Below are positions 45,793-54,624 of a stretch of 64,000 nt of DNA, piece after piece. Within the stretch, counting starts at the first letter, position 1. Each line of letters opens with the position of its first letter. The DNA is from Afipia sp. GTDB lineage: Bacteria; Pseudomonadota; Alphaproteobacteria; Rhizobiales; Xanthobacteraceae. The DNA is taken from the NCBI GenBank assembly GCA_016201045.1, contig JACQDM010000001.1:62001-126000 (forward strand). Reading direction: 5' to 3'. The position numbers and the translations under genes were made by a program. The notes below the pieces were generated by a model that did not search any database, was not told where the DNA came from, and saw only the letters and a list, made by a program, of their open reading frames with translations.

Positions 45793-46968
45793 ATGAAAGG
45801 ACTTCCCATCGGCGAGACCATGCGCGGCGCGACTCCTGCAATCGACAATCGGCATGCCGACGAGATCGAAGGCGTTGGTGGAATTCTGACGCCGGCGATC
45901 CTCGCGCGGCGCGTCAAGCAGCGCCGCCAGATTCAGATCAATATCGGCCTCAGCTATCTCCTCGATGTCGCAGTTCTGATGGTCTACGCCTACGCAGGTG
46001 TCACCACAGCGACGCTCGCCGCAGCATTCGGTGCCTGCGGTCTTCTCTCGGTGGCGCTATTCATCGCTATGTCGGAGGCCCACATCAACGACCGCTTCGA
46101 GGATCACTACCTCATCGTCTTCCAATCGACGGTCAGCCTCTCGATCCTTCTCATTTTCACCTATATCGCGCCGCAAGTCGGCATCGTTTTCCTCTGCGCG
46201 ATTTTCACGACGTTCACGTTCAGCTCGCTGCGCTCGACGCCGCGCCAGAGCGCTTTCGGGTGGACGATGACAACGGCAGGTCTCGCGGTCTTGTTTCTGC
46301 TGACCGACAAGCCGATCGGCATGCCGCACGATACGCCGATCGAGCGCCTCGGCACGATGCTTCAGATTGCGCTATTGCTTGGCCGCACGATGGTCCTCGG
46401 ACTGTTCAGTGCCGGATTGCGCACGTCGCTCTACAAGCGCGGCGTCCAGCTCAAGGAAGCCTACAAGCGCATCGAGGAGCTGGCCGAACTCGACGAGCTC
46501 ACCGGATCGTTCAACCGGCGCAGCATCATGCGCATGCTCGACGACGAAATCTCGCGCGCTCTGCGCAGCAAGCAGCCCTGCGCGGTCGCGCTTATCGACC
46601 TCGACTGGTTCAAGCGCATCAACGACAAGTTCGGGCATCCGACCGGCGACGAGGTGCTGCGCACCTTCGCTATCACGATGTTCGCCAACATTCGCAGTAT
46701 CGATCGTTTCGGCCGCTATGGCGGCGAGGAATTTCTGCTGATCCTCCCCGAGACCGAAGAAGCCGCTGCCGAACGCACGCTCAATCGCCTGCGCGCAATC
46801 GTCGCCGATCTCGACTGGACCGCGATTTCGCACGGCATGACCGTCACCATCTCCGCAGGCGTTACGAAACTGCTTCCCGACGACACGCCGGACAGCATTC
46901 TGGCGCGCGCGGACGGGGCGCTCTATCGGGCTAAAGACCTCGGGCGCAACAAAGTGGTTCAGGTCTGA
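45793..46968 (+). CDS. Membrane-bound diguanylate cyclase
   Basis: 391-residue enzyme making cyclic di-GMP from two GTP. Six predicted membrane helices (~48-215) form the sensor part. The GGDEF domain follows (~230-391) with LAELDELTGSFNRRS, ALIDLDWFKRINDKFGH and the active-site GGEEF at 310-314. An RxxD inhibitory site (R301-S-I-D304) stands five residues before it, so product feedback is likely. No EAL domain is present. It is divergent from the sigma-factor locus and followed by a DUF2336 gene, which may be a partner. Confidence 0.94.
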   Translation: MKGLPIGETMRGATPAIDNRHADEIEGVGGILTPAILARRVKQRRQIQINIGLSYLLDVAVLMVYAYAGVTTATLAAAFGACGLLSVALFIAMSEAHINDRFEDHYLIVFQSTVSLSILLIFTYIAPQVGIVFLCAIFTTFTFSSLRSTPRQSAFGWTMTTAGLAVLFLLTDKPIGMPHDTPIERLGTMLQIALLLGRTMVLGLFSAGLRTSLYKRGVQLKEAYKRIEELAELDELTGSFNRRSIMRMLDDEISRALRSKQPCAVALIDLDWFKRINDKFGHPTGDEVLRTFAITMFANIRSIDRFGRYGGEEFLLILPETEEAAAERTLNRLRAIVADLDWTAISHGMTVTISAGVTKLLPDDTPDSILARADGALYRAKDLGRNKVVQV

Positions 46969-47034
46969 TTTGATTTTCGCCATCCGGCCAAGAACGCGGC
47001 CGATTCTCTTGTTGAATGATTCAGGACAGAAGTC

Positions 47035-48153
47035 ATGAGTTCCGCCGCCCTCGCCTCGACGCCAAATCTTCTCGGTGAACTGCAGAACGCCCTCCAGCAC
47101 GGCACCGTTGCGCGCAGGGTCGAGACGCTGCGCCGCGTGACGGATTTGTTTCTCAATGGCGTGGTCGAATATTCCGACGAACAGATCGCGGTGTTTGACG
47201 ATGTCTTCAACTGCCTAATCCAGGAAATCGAAATCTCGGCGAAAGCGCTGCTCGCGACGCGCCTCGCTCCGATCCCGAAGGCGCCGCGCCAGATCATCCA
47301 CACCCTCGCCTTTGACGACGTGATCGAAGTCGCGGCTCCGATCCTGTCGCAGTCGGAGAGGCTCGACGACGCGACCTTGATCGAGAACGCGCGCAACAAG
47401 AGTCAGGGACATTTGCTGGCAATCTCGAAACGCAGAGTTCTCAGCGGTGCCGTGACCGATGTTCTGGTCGAACGCGGCAATGAAGAGGTCGTGGAAAGCG
47501 CGGTCAACAATCCCGGTGCAGAGTTTTCCGAGAATGGCTTCACAACGCTGGTTTCCCGCGCTGCAGGCAACGACAATCTTGCGACGTGCCTCGGCATGCG
47601 CCGGTCGATCCCGCGTCATCACTATTTGAAGCTGATCGCGAAAGCGTCGGACTCTGTCCGCGCGCGCCTCGCCGCCGCCGACCCGCAATCCGAGGACGAT
47701 ATCGCAAGTGCGGTGAAGGAGGTGGCGTCGCGTGCGAGCAGCGAACGCGGCGCGTTGAGCGACGAAGCAGCAGCGTCGCATGAATTGGTGCGTCTGCTTC
47801 ACGCCGACGGACGCCTCGACGAAGATCAGATCGCGACGTTCGCCGAAGCCGGCAAATTCGACGAGACCAATGCGGCCATTGCAATGCTCGCGAACATTCC
47901 CGTCGCCACCGTCGAAAATATGATGATCGAGTCGCGGTCAGAGGGAATGATGATTCTCGCAAAAGTTACGGGGCTGTCGTGGCCGACGCTGAAACTTATC
48001 CTGTCGATGCGCGATCATCTGTCAGGATCCGACATCAAGAACATCAACGAATATCGCGAAAGCTACGAGATGCTGCGCGCCACAACGGCGCAGCAGGTAT
48101 TGCGCTTCCACCGCATGCGCCAGAGCACCGAGCAGGCGGGAATCGTCGCTTAA
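47035..48153 (+). CDS. DUF2336 domain protein
   Basis: 372-residue all-helical cytoplasmic protein. TVARRVETLRRVTDLFLNGV and EQIAVFDDVFNCLIQEIEI are the DUF2336 N-terminal signature, followed by helical repeats (ALSDEAAASHELVRLL-type). It lies 66 bp downstream of the diguanylate cyclase on the same strand, so shared regulation is likely. It is a distant paralogue of the protein at 10067-11038. Its C-terminus (EYRESYEMLRATTAQQVLRF) is likely helical as well. Biochemical role unknown. Confidence 0.85.
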   Translation: MSSAALASTPNLLGELQNALQHGTVARRVETLRRVTDLFLNGVVEYSDEQIAVFDDVFNCLIQEIEISAKALLATRLAPIPKAPRQIIHTLAFDDVIEVAAPILSQSERLDDATLIENARNKSQGHLLAISKRRVLSGAVTDVLVERGNEEVVESAVNNPGAEFSENGFTTLVSRAAGNDNLATCLGMRRSIPRHHYLKLIAKASDSVRARLAAADPQSEDDIASAVKEVASRASSERGALSDEAAASHELVRLLHADGRLDEDQIATFAEAGKFDETNAAIAMLANIPVATVENMMIESRSEGMMILAKVTGLSWPTLKLILSMRDHLSGSDIKNINEYRESYEMLRATTAQQVLRFHRMRQSTEQAGIVA

Positions 48154-48157
48154 ATTG

Positions 48158-48793
48158 CTAGAATCGCAGAACCCGCGAACCTACAAGCGCGCCGATCGCC
48201 ACGACGAGCGCCGTCGCCAGCATGTACCAGGTAGCGACAAACAGCGGAGAATCGTCCGTGCAATGCGCGGCGTAAAGCGTGGCGGCGAGAGCCGCTGACA
48301 ATAGTCCTGCGAAAGCCCCCGCGAGCGCTGGCCGCACCGGGGCGCCGTGGCGCAACGCGACGAGCGACGCAGCGAGGAACGGCATCGACAACAACGGGAT
48401 CGCCGTAAGGCATATGCGCGAATTAGTACCGATAAGCCGCGTGATCCACGCAACCCGCTGCGGCAGCATCATCTCAATAGCAATACCGCCAACCAGCAGG
48501 CAGACCGGCACGGCAAGGATCAGAATGACGCCGCGTAGTGTCGCTTCGGGTCGCGACAGATGAAGGCTGAGCGCGATGGCCGACAGTGCCAGCGAAATCG
48601 TGACCGCAAATTTCAGATCGAAGAAAGGGTTATGCACCGCGGTCGCAATATCCGGCCGGACGCCCATTTCCATGAAAAAGCCAATTACCGAAATCGGAAC
48701 GGCAGCCAGTAGTGCGACGGTCAGAAAATTCCCGACCCTCCAGGCGGATTTTCCATCGCTTGCCAGCGCACGAATGAGATCGTCGGTTTTCAT
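48158..48793 (-). CDS. nrsF: NrsF (DUF1109) membrane anti-sigma factor
   Basis: 211-residue inner-membrane protein with six helices, family DUF1109/NrsF, the negative regulator of the ECF factor SigF. In Caulobacter two conserved cysteines are needed for response to oxidants and metals. Here the matching cysteines are Cys128 (NSRICLTAIPLLSMPF) and Cys178 (AAHCTDDSPLF), with an additional Cys98. The start overlaps the SigF stop (ATGA). It should release SigF when the cysteines react. Confidence 0.92.
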   Translation of the reverse strand: MKTDDLIRALASDGKSAWRVGNFLTVALLAAVPISVIGFFMEMGVRPDIATAVHNPFFDLKFAVTISLALSAIALSLHLSRPEATLRGVILILAVPVCLLVGGIAIEMMLPQRVAWITRLIGTNSRICLTAIPLLSMPFLAASLVALRHGAPVRPALAGAFAGLLSAALAATLYAAHCTDDSPLFVATWYMLATALVVAIGALVGSRVLRF

Positions 48794-49338
48794 GACTCAC
48801 CTCGCAGCTTATTCGCGAGATTAGTCAAGCCGCGGTGCAACGCGACGCGAACCGCGCCCTCGGTCATCGCGAATTTGGCAGCGGTGTCCTTGATCGAAAC
48901 GCCATCGACGGAGATCGACTGGAGCACGTCACGCTGGCGCTGCGGTAGCCCGTTAAGATGTGCGGAAACCTCGGTCGCCGGGACGGTCTCCTCGGCGGGC
49001 GCGCCGGGCAAGATATCGGAAAAATCGTCGATATTGACAAAGATACGGCGGCCGCGCCGGCGCAGCGCGTCGATCAGCTTGTTGCGGCCAATCGCGAACA
49101 GCCAGGGCGCGAACGGGGCATTCGGGTCCCAGGTGTGCCGCTTCAAATGCACCGCAATCAGAATGTCCTGCACGATATCCTCGGATTGATCGACCGGCTG
49201 TCCGGCCCGCGCCAGCCCGCGACGCGCGGCCGCCCGCAAGACCGGAGTGACGGCCTTGAGAAGGCGATGGTAAGCGGCGTTGTCCCCCGCGTTGGCGGAC
49301 CGCATCAGGCCGGTCCACTCGTCGTCCCGTTGGCGCAC
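48790..49338 (-). CDS. sigF: ECF sigma factor, SigF type
   Basis: 182-residue sigma factor. Region 2 includes SEDIVQDILIAVHLKRHTWD and PFAPWLFAIGRNKLIDALRR. Region 4 has LPQRQRDVLQSISVDGVSIK and the helix-turn-helix AKFAMTEGAVRVALHRGL. It is translationally coupled to nrsF, matching the SigF-NrsF pairs of Caulobacter and Bradyrhizobium that respond to metal and oxidative stress. The start is a GTG with a weak GGGAGC upstream. Confidence 0.9.
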   Translation of the reverse strand: MRQRDDEWTGLMRSANAGDNAAYHRLLKAVTPVLRAAARRGLARAGQPVDQSEDIVQDILIAVHLKRHTWDPNAPFAPWLFAIGRNKLIDALRRRGRRIFVNIDDFSDILPGAPAEETVPATEVSAHLNGLPQRQRDVLQSISVDGVSIKDTAAKFAMTEGAVRVALHRGLTNLANKLRGES

Positions 49339-49520
49339 GCGCGCTCCCGTAAAGCATTACGCAGCAATTCCTAGGATGTTACGCCCCGGAATGGCAATCG
49401 CAGGAAGACTGAAGAAAGGCGAATTCTGGGCACGCCTGCCGCAAGAATCCCCTTTTCCGCCGTTCTGCGGTCATCACCGCCGGTTGGTCTGCTGTCCGGG
49501 GAAGGCGATGGGAGATTGCC

Positions 49521-50186
49521 ATGAAGATCGGGACGAACGGGATTGCAGCGATTGCCGCAGCGGGCTTCGGCTTGCTGGTTGGGTTTTCGATGCCGGCTAG
49601 TGCGGAGCCAACTTCAACAACCGCCAAGAAATCGGCCAATGCGCCGGTCGAACTTGCGAAATTCAATAAGCACAAGACGCACGCTTCAGTGAAATCAAAG
49701 ACAAAAACAGCCGAGACCAAATCGGGCGCAAAGCTGGCGGACGCCGCAACGCGAGGCAAGACAAACAAGTCTGCCGACGCTCTCGACAAGCTGGCTTCAT
49801 CGCCGTCGGCCGCAAATGCGCATGCCGAACTAACCGCAGGAAATCCGCTCACTCAAGCAGACGAAGAGGCCCGCAACATCGCGGCCGTCGATGACGGAGA
49901 TGTTGTCGTCATGAACGGCGTGCAGATCGCGTCTGCCGATCAGCTTAATGACATCGACCGGGCGATGACGGACGACAAGACCGAGATGAAGGCTGACGAC
50001 ACGGCCGCCTCTGCTCCCGCCCCGCAGTCGCGCGGCGTCGTCAAAGCGGTCCCATCCGGCGAACGGCACATCTTGGCGACCGATGACCGAAACCCGTGGA
50101 GCAACACGTCGCTGATCGGAAAGATCTTCGTGGCTTTCGGCAGCTTGCTGACGCTGGCTTCCGCCGCGCGGCTTATGATTGCGTGA
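49521..50186 (+). CDS. Exported low-complexity protein with C-terminal membrane helix
   Basis: 221-residue protein. A signal peptide occupies ~1-28 (AAIAAAGFGLLVGFSMPASA). A Lys/Ala/Thr-rich linker follows, then a moderately structured section (~105-140, DDGDVVVMNGVQIASADQLN). The C-terminus is hydrophobic (~197-221, LIGKIFVAFGSLLTLASAAR). It could be a membrane-anchored periplasmic protein. It is divergent from sigF, so SigF control is a natural possibility but not demonstrated. Family not recognised. A strong terminator follows. Confidence 0.65.
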   Translation: MKIGTNGIAAIAAAGFGLLVGFSMPASAEPTSTTAKKSANAPVELAKFNKHKTHASVKSKTKTAETKSGAKLADAATRGKTNKSADALDKLASSPSAANAHAELTAGNPLTQADEEARNIAAVDDGDVVVMNGVQIASADQLNDIDRAMTDDKTEMKADDTAASAPAPQSRGVVKAVPSGERHILATDDRNPWSNTSLIGKIFVAFGSLLTLASAARLMIA

Positions 50187-50208
50187 CACCGATCGCATAG
50201 AACTTCTC

Positions 50209-50233
50209 AACCCTGCCGCCCGGCGGGGTTTTT
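50209..50233 (+). terminator. Intrinsic terminator
   Basis: AACCCTGCC (50209-50217) pairs with GGCGGGGTT (50222-50230) through nine base pairs including one G-T, with a 4-base loop, followed by a run of T. It ends the transcript of the exported protein gene. Confidence 0.8.
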
Positions 50234-50323
50234 CATGTGGCCTTGCGAACGTGAGCCGCAGGAGGCAGATTGCCGCTCGCGGCGGATCAGGGGCGTTGTT
50301 GCCCGCGCCGGTGAGAGGCAAAC

Positions 50324-51103
50324 ATGGCGGCATACGAACACATCATCGTCGAGAAAAAGGGCGCGGTTGGCGTCATTCAGATCAATCGCCCGAAAATTCT
50401 CAACGCATTGTCGTTTGGCGTATTCGGCGAAATCGCTAGGGCCGTCGATGAACTCGAATCCAATCCTGCTGTCGGCTGCATCGTCGTCACCGGAAATGAA
50501 AAAGCGTTCGCTGCCGGTGCCGACATCAAGGAGATGCAACCGAAGAAGTTCATGGACATGTATAGCCAGGATTTCATGGACATCGGCGGCGACCGTGTTG
50601 CGACCTGCAAGAAGCCGACGATTGCCGCCGTCAGCGGCTATGCCCTCGGCGGCGGCTGCGAGCTTGCAATGATGTGCGACATGATCATTGCGTCGGACAC
50701 GGCGAAGTTCGGCCAGCCTGAAATCACGCTTGGCACCATTCCCGGTCTTGGCGGCACGCAGCGTCTTACACGCGCCGTCGGTAAATCGAAGGCCATGGAT
50801 CTGTGTCTAACGGGCAGGATGATGGACGCGGCGGAGGCCGAGCGTTCGGGCCTGGTCAGCCGGATTTTTCCCGCCGACAAGCTCATGGACGAAGTGATGG
50901 CGATTGCCGAAAAAATCGCGTCGATGTCGCAGCCGGTCACGGCGATGGCGAAGAACGCGGTCAACCGCGTATTCGAGACCACGCTCGCGCAGGGCATGGA
51001 TCTCGAGGGCGATCTGTTTCATGCGACCTTCGGGCTTGAAGACAAAATCGAAGGCATGGCGGCGTTTCTCGAAAAGCGAAAACCGAACTTCAAGAACCGT
51101 TAA
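50324..51103 (+). CDS. Enoyl-CoA hydratase
   Basis: 259-residue crotonase-fold enzyme that hydrates enoyl-CoA in beta-oxidation. The oxyanion hole is formed by [11 protein letters not shown] and [12 protein letters not shown]. Both catalytic glutamates are present (Glu113 in GGGCELAM and Glu133 in [13 protein letters not shown]), as in true hydratases. [20 protein letters not shown] is also typical. It converges on the acetyl-CoA hydrolase gene, overlapping it by 4 bp. The broad family leaves the exact chain-length preference open. Confidence 0.95.
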   Translation: MAAYEHIIVEKKGAVGVIQINRPKILNALSFGVFGEIARAVDELESNPAVGCIVVTGNEKAFAAGADIKEMQPKKFMDMYSQDFMDIGGDRVATCKKPTIAAVSGYALGGGCELAMMCDMIIASDTAKFGQPEITLGTIPGLGGTQRLTRAVGKSKAMDLCLTGRMMDAAEAERSGLVSRIFPADKLMDEVMAIAEKIASMSQPVTAMAKNAVNRVFETTLAQGMDLEGDLFHATFGLEDKIEGMAAFLEKRKPNFKNR

Positions 51104-52947
51104 GGCACTTTCGCAAGCGCCGCACCTAGCAGTGCGCGATACAGTCTGTCCGACGGCGATTTCGGTTTGCCGAGCTGAAGCCGCGCGAGTGCCTCGTCGG
51201 CTTTCGCGTCGGGCCGCGTGAACAATCCCCGCCACGCCATTTGCAGCAAATCGAGTGGATGTTCTGACGCGTTTTTCATGGCCAGCAATGCGGGAATGAG
51301 CCGCTGCTCGGCATCCGTGAAATCCGTCCCGAACGGAAACGACGGCAACAAACCCGCATCGCGCGCGGGCTTTAATGCGGCGACAACGCGCTCGGGATAA
51401 TTCTCGCGATGCGCCGCCGGACTTTCATAGGCCTTCGGCAACTTGCCGGCATCTTTCGCTTGTTTAATTAGTTCGTTCTGGAATCGCGAATCCGAGACCG
51501 ACAGCATCGCGGCGATCACATCAGCATCGCATTTGCCGCGCAGATCGGCGACGCCGTATTCTGTGACGATCACATCGCGCAGATGCCGCGGGATCGTGAT
51601 GTGACCGTATGACCAGCGGATATTCGACGCAGCCTTCCTGCCCGAGCCACGCGTCGATTCAAGCGTGAGAATCGATCGCGCGCCTTCGAGCGCGAACGCC
51701 TGTGCGACGAAATTGTACTGACCGCCGACGCCACTAACGACCTGCCCGTTCTCGAGCCCGTCCGAAACCACGGCCCCCATCAGCGTCGCCATCATCGCAT
51801 TGTTGACGAATCGTGCATCGACACGGGCGCGGTGTTTCGCCTCCTCGCCACCATAGACCTGATTGGTAAACGACACCGGCACCATCTGGATACGCGCGAT
51901 TTGATCCGGGGCCATATCGCGCAATGCGCGGTAGAATGCCTTCGGCCCCAAAAAGAACGCGGCGTGAAGCACGGCGCCGTCCACTTCGCGGTTGAGAACT
52001 CCGGCTTCGATCAGTCCGACGAACGCCTCGAAAAACATTTCGCTGACGCCATAAAGACCCTTCGCGAACGTTCCGCTTTCGAGCTGCGTCGTTCCGGGCG
52101 CTAGCCGCGACATGATCTCGAGATAGGCTTTCGGATCGCGATGCCGCACGATCAGGCTTTGCGCGAGCGAGTCGCCAACCTGGCCGATGCCGATCTGCAG
52201 CGTGCCGCCATCGCGGACGAGACCGGCTGCGTGAAGACCCATCGCATATTTCGTATCGCTGACCGGCTCGGACGGCGGGGCGAACAGAGGAAAATCCGTT
52301 TCTGGACTGTCGAGCACACCGTGAAAATTGTCGCCGGAGAGATCGCCCTCGCCCGGCATGAACGGCATTTCGGAATTGACCTGCACCACGAGCTTGAACG
52401 CGATCTTTCCCTCACTGCGCGCGCGCATCAGGTCGAGCGTGAGGTCGGTGTTGCTGCTGAGGCTGTAGCGCGTCTCACCGTTCACAACGCGTTTCGCGAC
52501 TAGCTGCAACACGACATTCACGCCCCGTGTCAGCAAATATGACGAAGCATGAGTGTAGTTTGCCGAGATGTAATGTTCCTGCGCGTAGGGATTGCCGAGC
52601 CATTGCCCGGCAAGAAAGAAAAACTCGATCACCTCGATATTCGGCGGCAGCGCTTTGCGATGGACGGCCTTCGCATATTCGAGATCGGGAAAACCGCCGA
52701 ACAGCCGGTCGATGACAGGCTCGATAAAACGCCGTTCGAGATCGGCGAGCGGCGTCGGCTTCTCAAGTGTCAGCGCGGTAAAAATCGTGAGCCTGATCGA
52801 CGAATCGGCCACCGCGCGGCGAAACAGCGCATTGATGATGTGATTGGCTTTGCCGAGGCCCAGCGGCAATCCAACCACCAGCGTCTTCCCGACATCGCGA
52901 ATGATGTCGTCCACGATCGCTTCGGGGTCGGAAAAAATCTTCGGCAT
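51100..52947 (-). CDS. Acetyl-CoA hydrolase/transferase family protein
   Basis: 615-residue CoA-transferase-fold enzyme with the acetyl-CoA hydrolase/transferase C-terminal domain. [16 protein letters not shown] lies in the N-terminal half and [20 protein letters not shown] in the C-terminal half; [20 protein letters not shown] is the family signature near the end. The catalytic glutamate is probably within VTEYGVAD or the preceding strand, which I cannot fix without an alignment. It exchanges CoA between acetyl-CoA and carboxylates, or hydrolyses it. Longer than typical members (about 500), mainly at the N-terminus. Confidence 0.85.
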   Translation of the reverse strand: MPKIFSDPEAIVDDIIRDVGKTLVVGLPLGLGKANHIINALFRRAVADSSIRLTIFTALTLEKPTPLADLERRFIEPVIDRLFGGFPDLEYAKAVHRKALPPNIEVIEFFFLAGQWLGNPYAQEHYISANYTHASSYLLTRGVNVVLQLVAKRVVNGETRYSLSSNTDLTLDLMRARSEGKIAFKLVVQVNSEMPFMPGEGDLSGDNFHGVLDSPETDFPLFAPPSEPVSDTKYAMGLHAAGLVRDGGTLQIGIGQVGDSLAQSLIVRHRDPKAYLEIMSRLAPGTTQLESGTFAKGLYGVSEMFFEAFVGLIEAGVLNREVDGAVLHAAFFLGPKAFYRALRDMAPDQIARIQMVPVSFTNQVYGGEEAKHRARVDARFVNNAMMATLMGAVVSDGLENGQVVSGVGGQYNFVAQAFALEGARSILTLESTRGSGRKAASNIRWSYGHITIPRHLRDVIVTEYGVADLRGKCDADVIAAMLSVSDSRFQNELIKQAKDAGKLPKAYESPAAHRENYPERVVAALKPARDAGLLPSFPFGTDFTDAEQRLIPALLAMKNASEHPLDLLQMAWRGLFTRPDAKADEALARLQLGKPKSPSDRLYRALLGAALAKVP

Positions 52948-53212
52948 GGCGCTAAAATCTCACGGCCGACGGCGATCTCGCGGCAGCCGATTGGACAGTG
53001 CATGAAATTGAGGCCATTCGCCGGTCATTTCACCATAGCGCGTTGATCGGTCAAGCAAATACGGAACGAGACGATAACAATTCAGTGCACTTTGTCACAG
53101 GCGCGGTTTTTCTTCGCCGAACGGTTTGCCCGCAGCACCCGAGCCCTCTAAACAGTGTACGAATGACAGAACGCTGGCGGGGGCGGACGTTCTGATTGTG
53201 TTGCAGGATCGA

Positions 53213-54622
53213 ATGTTTCGGCGTGATTTGAGGAATGGCCGCGTGGGGTGGCGCGGGTTTACGCCGCGTCTGGCCGCCGCCGCTGTGTGCCTTTCTGCAA
53301 CAGCCGCAAGTGCAGAATCTCTGCCGGACGCGCTTGTCAGTGCCTATCAGTCCAACCCGCAAATCAATGCTACCCGCGCAAAACAGCGCGCCACCGACGA
53401 AGGCGTGCCGCAGGCGCTCGCCGGATACCGCCCGCAGATCGTCGGCAGTTTGAGTGCGGGCCTGCAGGCTGTGCGCAACCTGCTTCCCGACAACACGATT
53501 CAGACTGCAACGCTGAAGCCGTGGACAATCGGTGTGACAGTCACGCAAAATCTGTTCAACGGTTTCAAGACATCGAACAGCGTGCGCGTCGCCGAATTTC
53601 AGGTGCTGTCCGGACGCGAAGCACTGCGCAACACCGGACAAGGCGTGCTGCTCGACGCCGTCACCGCCTATATGAATGTGATCGCCAATCAGGCGCTGCT
53701 CGAAACGCAGAAAAGCAACGTGTCATTCTTGCGCGAAACGCTCGGTATCGCGAAAAAACGTCTCGATGCGGGCGACGTCACGCCGACCGATACCGCTCAG
53801 GCCGAAGCGCGCCTCAATCGCGGACTTGCGGATCTGAACGCCGCGCAAATTGCTTACGATGTAAGCCGCGCAACCTATGAACAGGTGATCGGAAAGGCAC
53901 CGGCATCGCTCCAGCCAGCGCAGACCGTCGATCGTTTCGTGCCGCGCTCTCGGCAGGAGACCCTCGATACCGCCGCGCGCGAAAATCCCGCCGTGCTCGG
54001 CGCGATGTACGATGTCGATGTCGCAACGACGACAATCAGCGTCGCCGAAAGCAGCCTTCTGCCGCAACTCAACGTGCAGGGATCGGTCAGCAAGAGCCGC
54101 CAGAGCGACAGCACGCTCGGAACATTCGGCACCGATCAGGCATCCGTCGCCGGCAATCTCACCGTACCACTTTACGACGGCGGCACGGCGGCTTCGCAAA
54201 CCCGTCAGGCGAAGGAAACCGCGACGCAAAGCCGGCTCGTCCTGGAACAGGTTCGCAATCAGGCGCGCACGGCGGCGATCAGTGCCTGGATCACAAGCGA
54301 AGGTACGAAAGTCGCGCTCGCCGCCGCCGAGAGCGAAGTGAAGGCCGCGGGCATTGCACTTCAGGGCGTCCGCCGCGAGGCGCAGGGCGGCCAGCGCACC
54401 ACGCTCGATGTCTTGAACTCGCAGCAGGATCTCACCGCCGCGCGCTCACGCCAGATTCTCGCGCAGCGTGACCGCGTCATTGCGTCTTACACATTGTTGA
54501 GCGCGGTCGGCCGGCTCGACGTGCGCACGCTCGGCCTCAATACGCCCGACTACCTGCCCGAGGTTCACTATCACCAAGTGCGCGACGCTTGGCACGGCCT
54601 GCGTACACCCGACGGAAAGTGA
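53213..54622 (+). CDS. TolC family outer-membrane channel
   Basis: 469-residue outer-membrane protein for type I secretion or RND efflux. A signal peptide (~10-35, GFTPRLAAAAVCLSATAASA) precedes two TolC repeats, with ESLPDALVSAYQSNPQINA, PTDTAQAEARLNRGLADLNA and GQRTTLDVLNSQQDLTAARS typical of TolC itself rather than CusC lipoproteins. The ATG at 53213 has AGGATC upstream. It is convergent with the RND pump genes, 2 bp away, and is the likely exit duct for them or for other exporters. Confidence 0.92.
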   Translation: MFRRDLRNGRVGWRGFTPRLAAAAVCLSATAASAESLPDALVSAYQSNPQINATRAKQRATDEGVPQALAGYRPQIVGSLSAGLQAVRNLLPDNTIQTATLKPWTIGVTVTQNLFNGFKTSNSVRVAEFQVLSGREALRNTGQGVLLDAVTAYMNVIANQALLETQKSNVSFLRETLGIAKKRLDAGDVTPTDTAQAEARLNRGLADLNAAQIAYDVSRATYEQVIGKAPASLQPAQTVDRFVPRSRQETLDTAARENPAVLGAMYDVDVATTTISVAESSLLPQLNVQGSVSKSRQSDSTLGTFGTDQASVAGNLTVPLYDGGTAASQTRQAKETATQSRLVLEQVRNQARTAAISAWITSEGTKVALAAAESEVKAAGIALQGVRREAQGGQRTTLDVLNSQQDLTAARSRQILAQRDRVIASYTLLSAVGRLDVRTLGLNTPDYLPEVHYHQVRDAWHGLRTPDGK

Positions 54623-54624
54623 TT

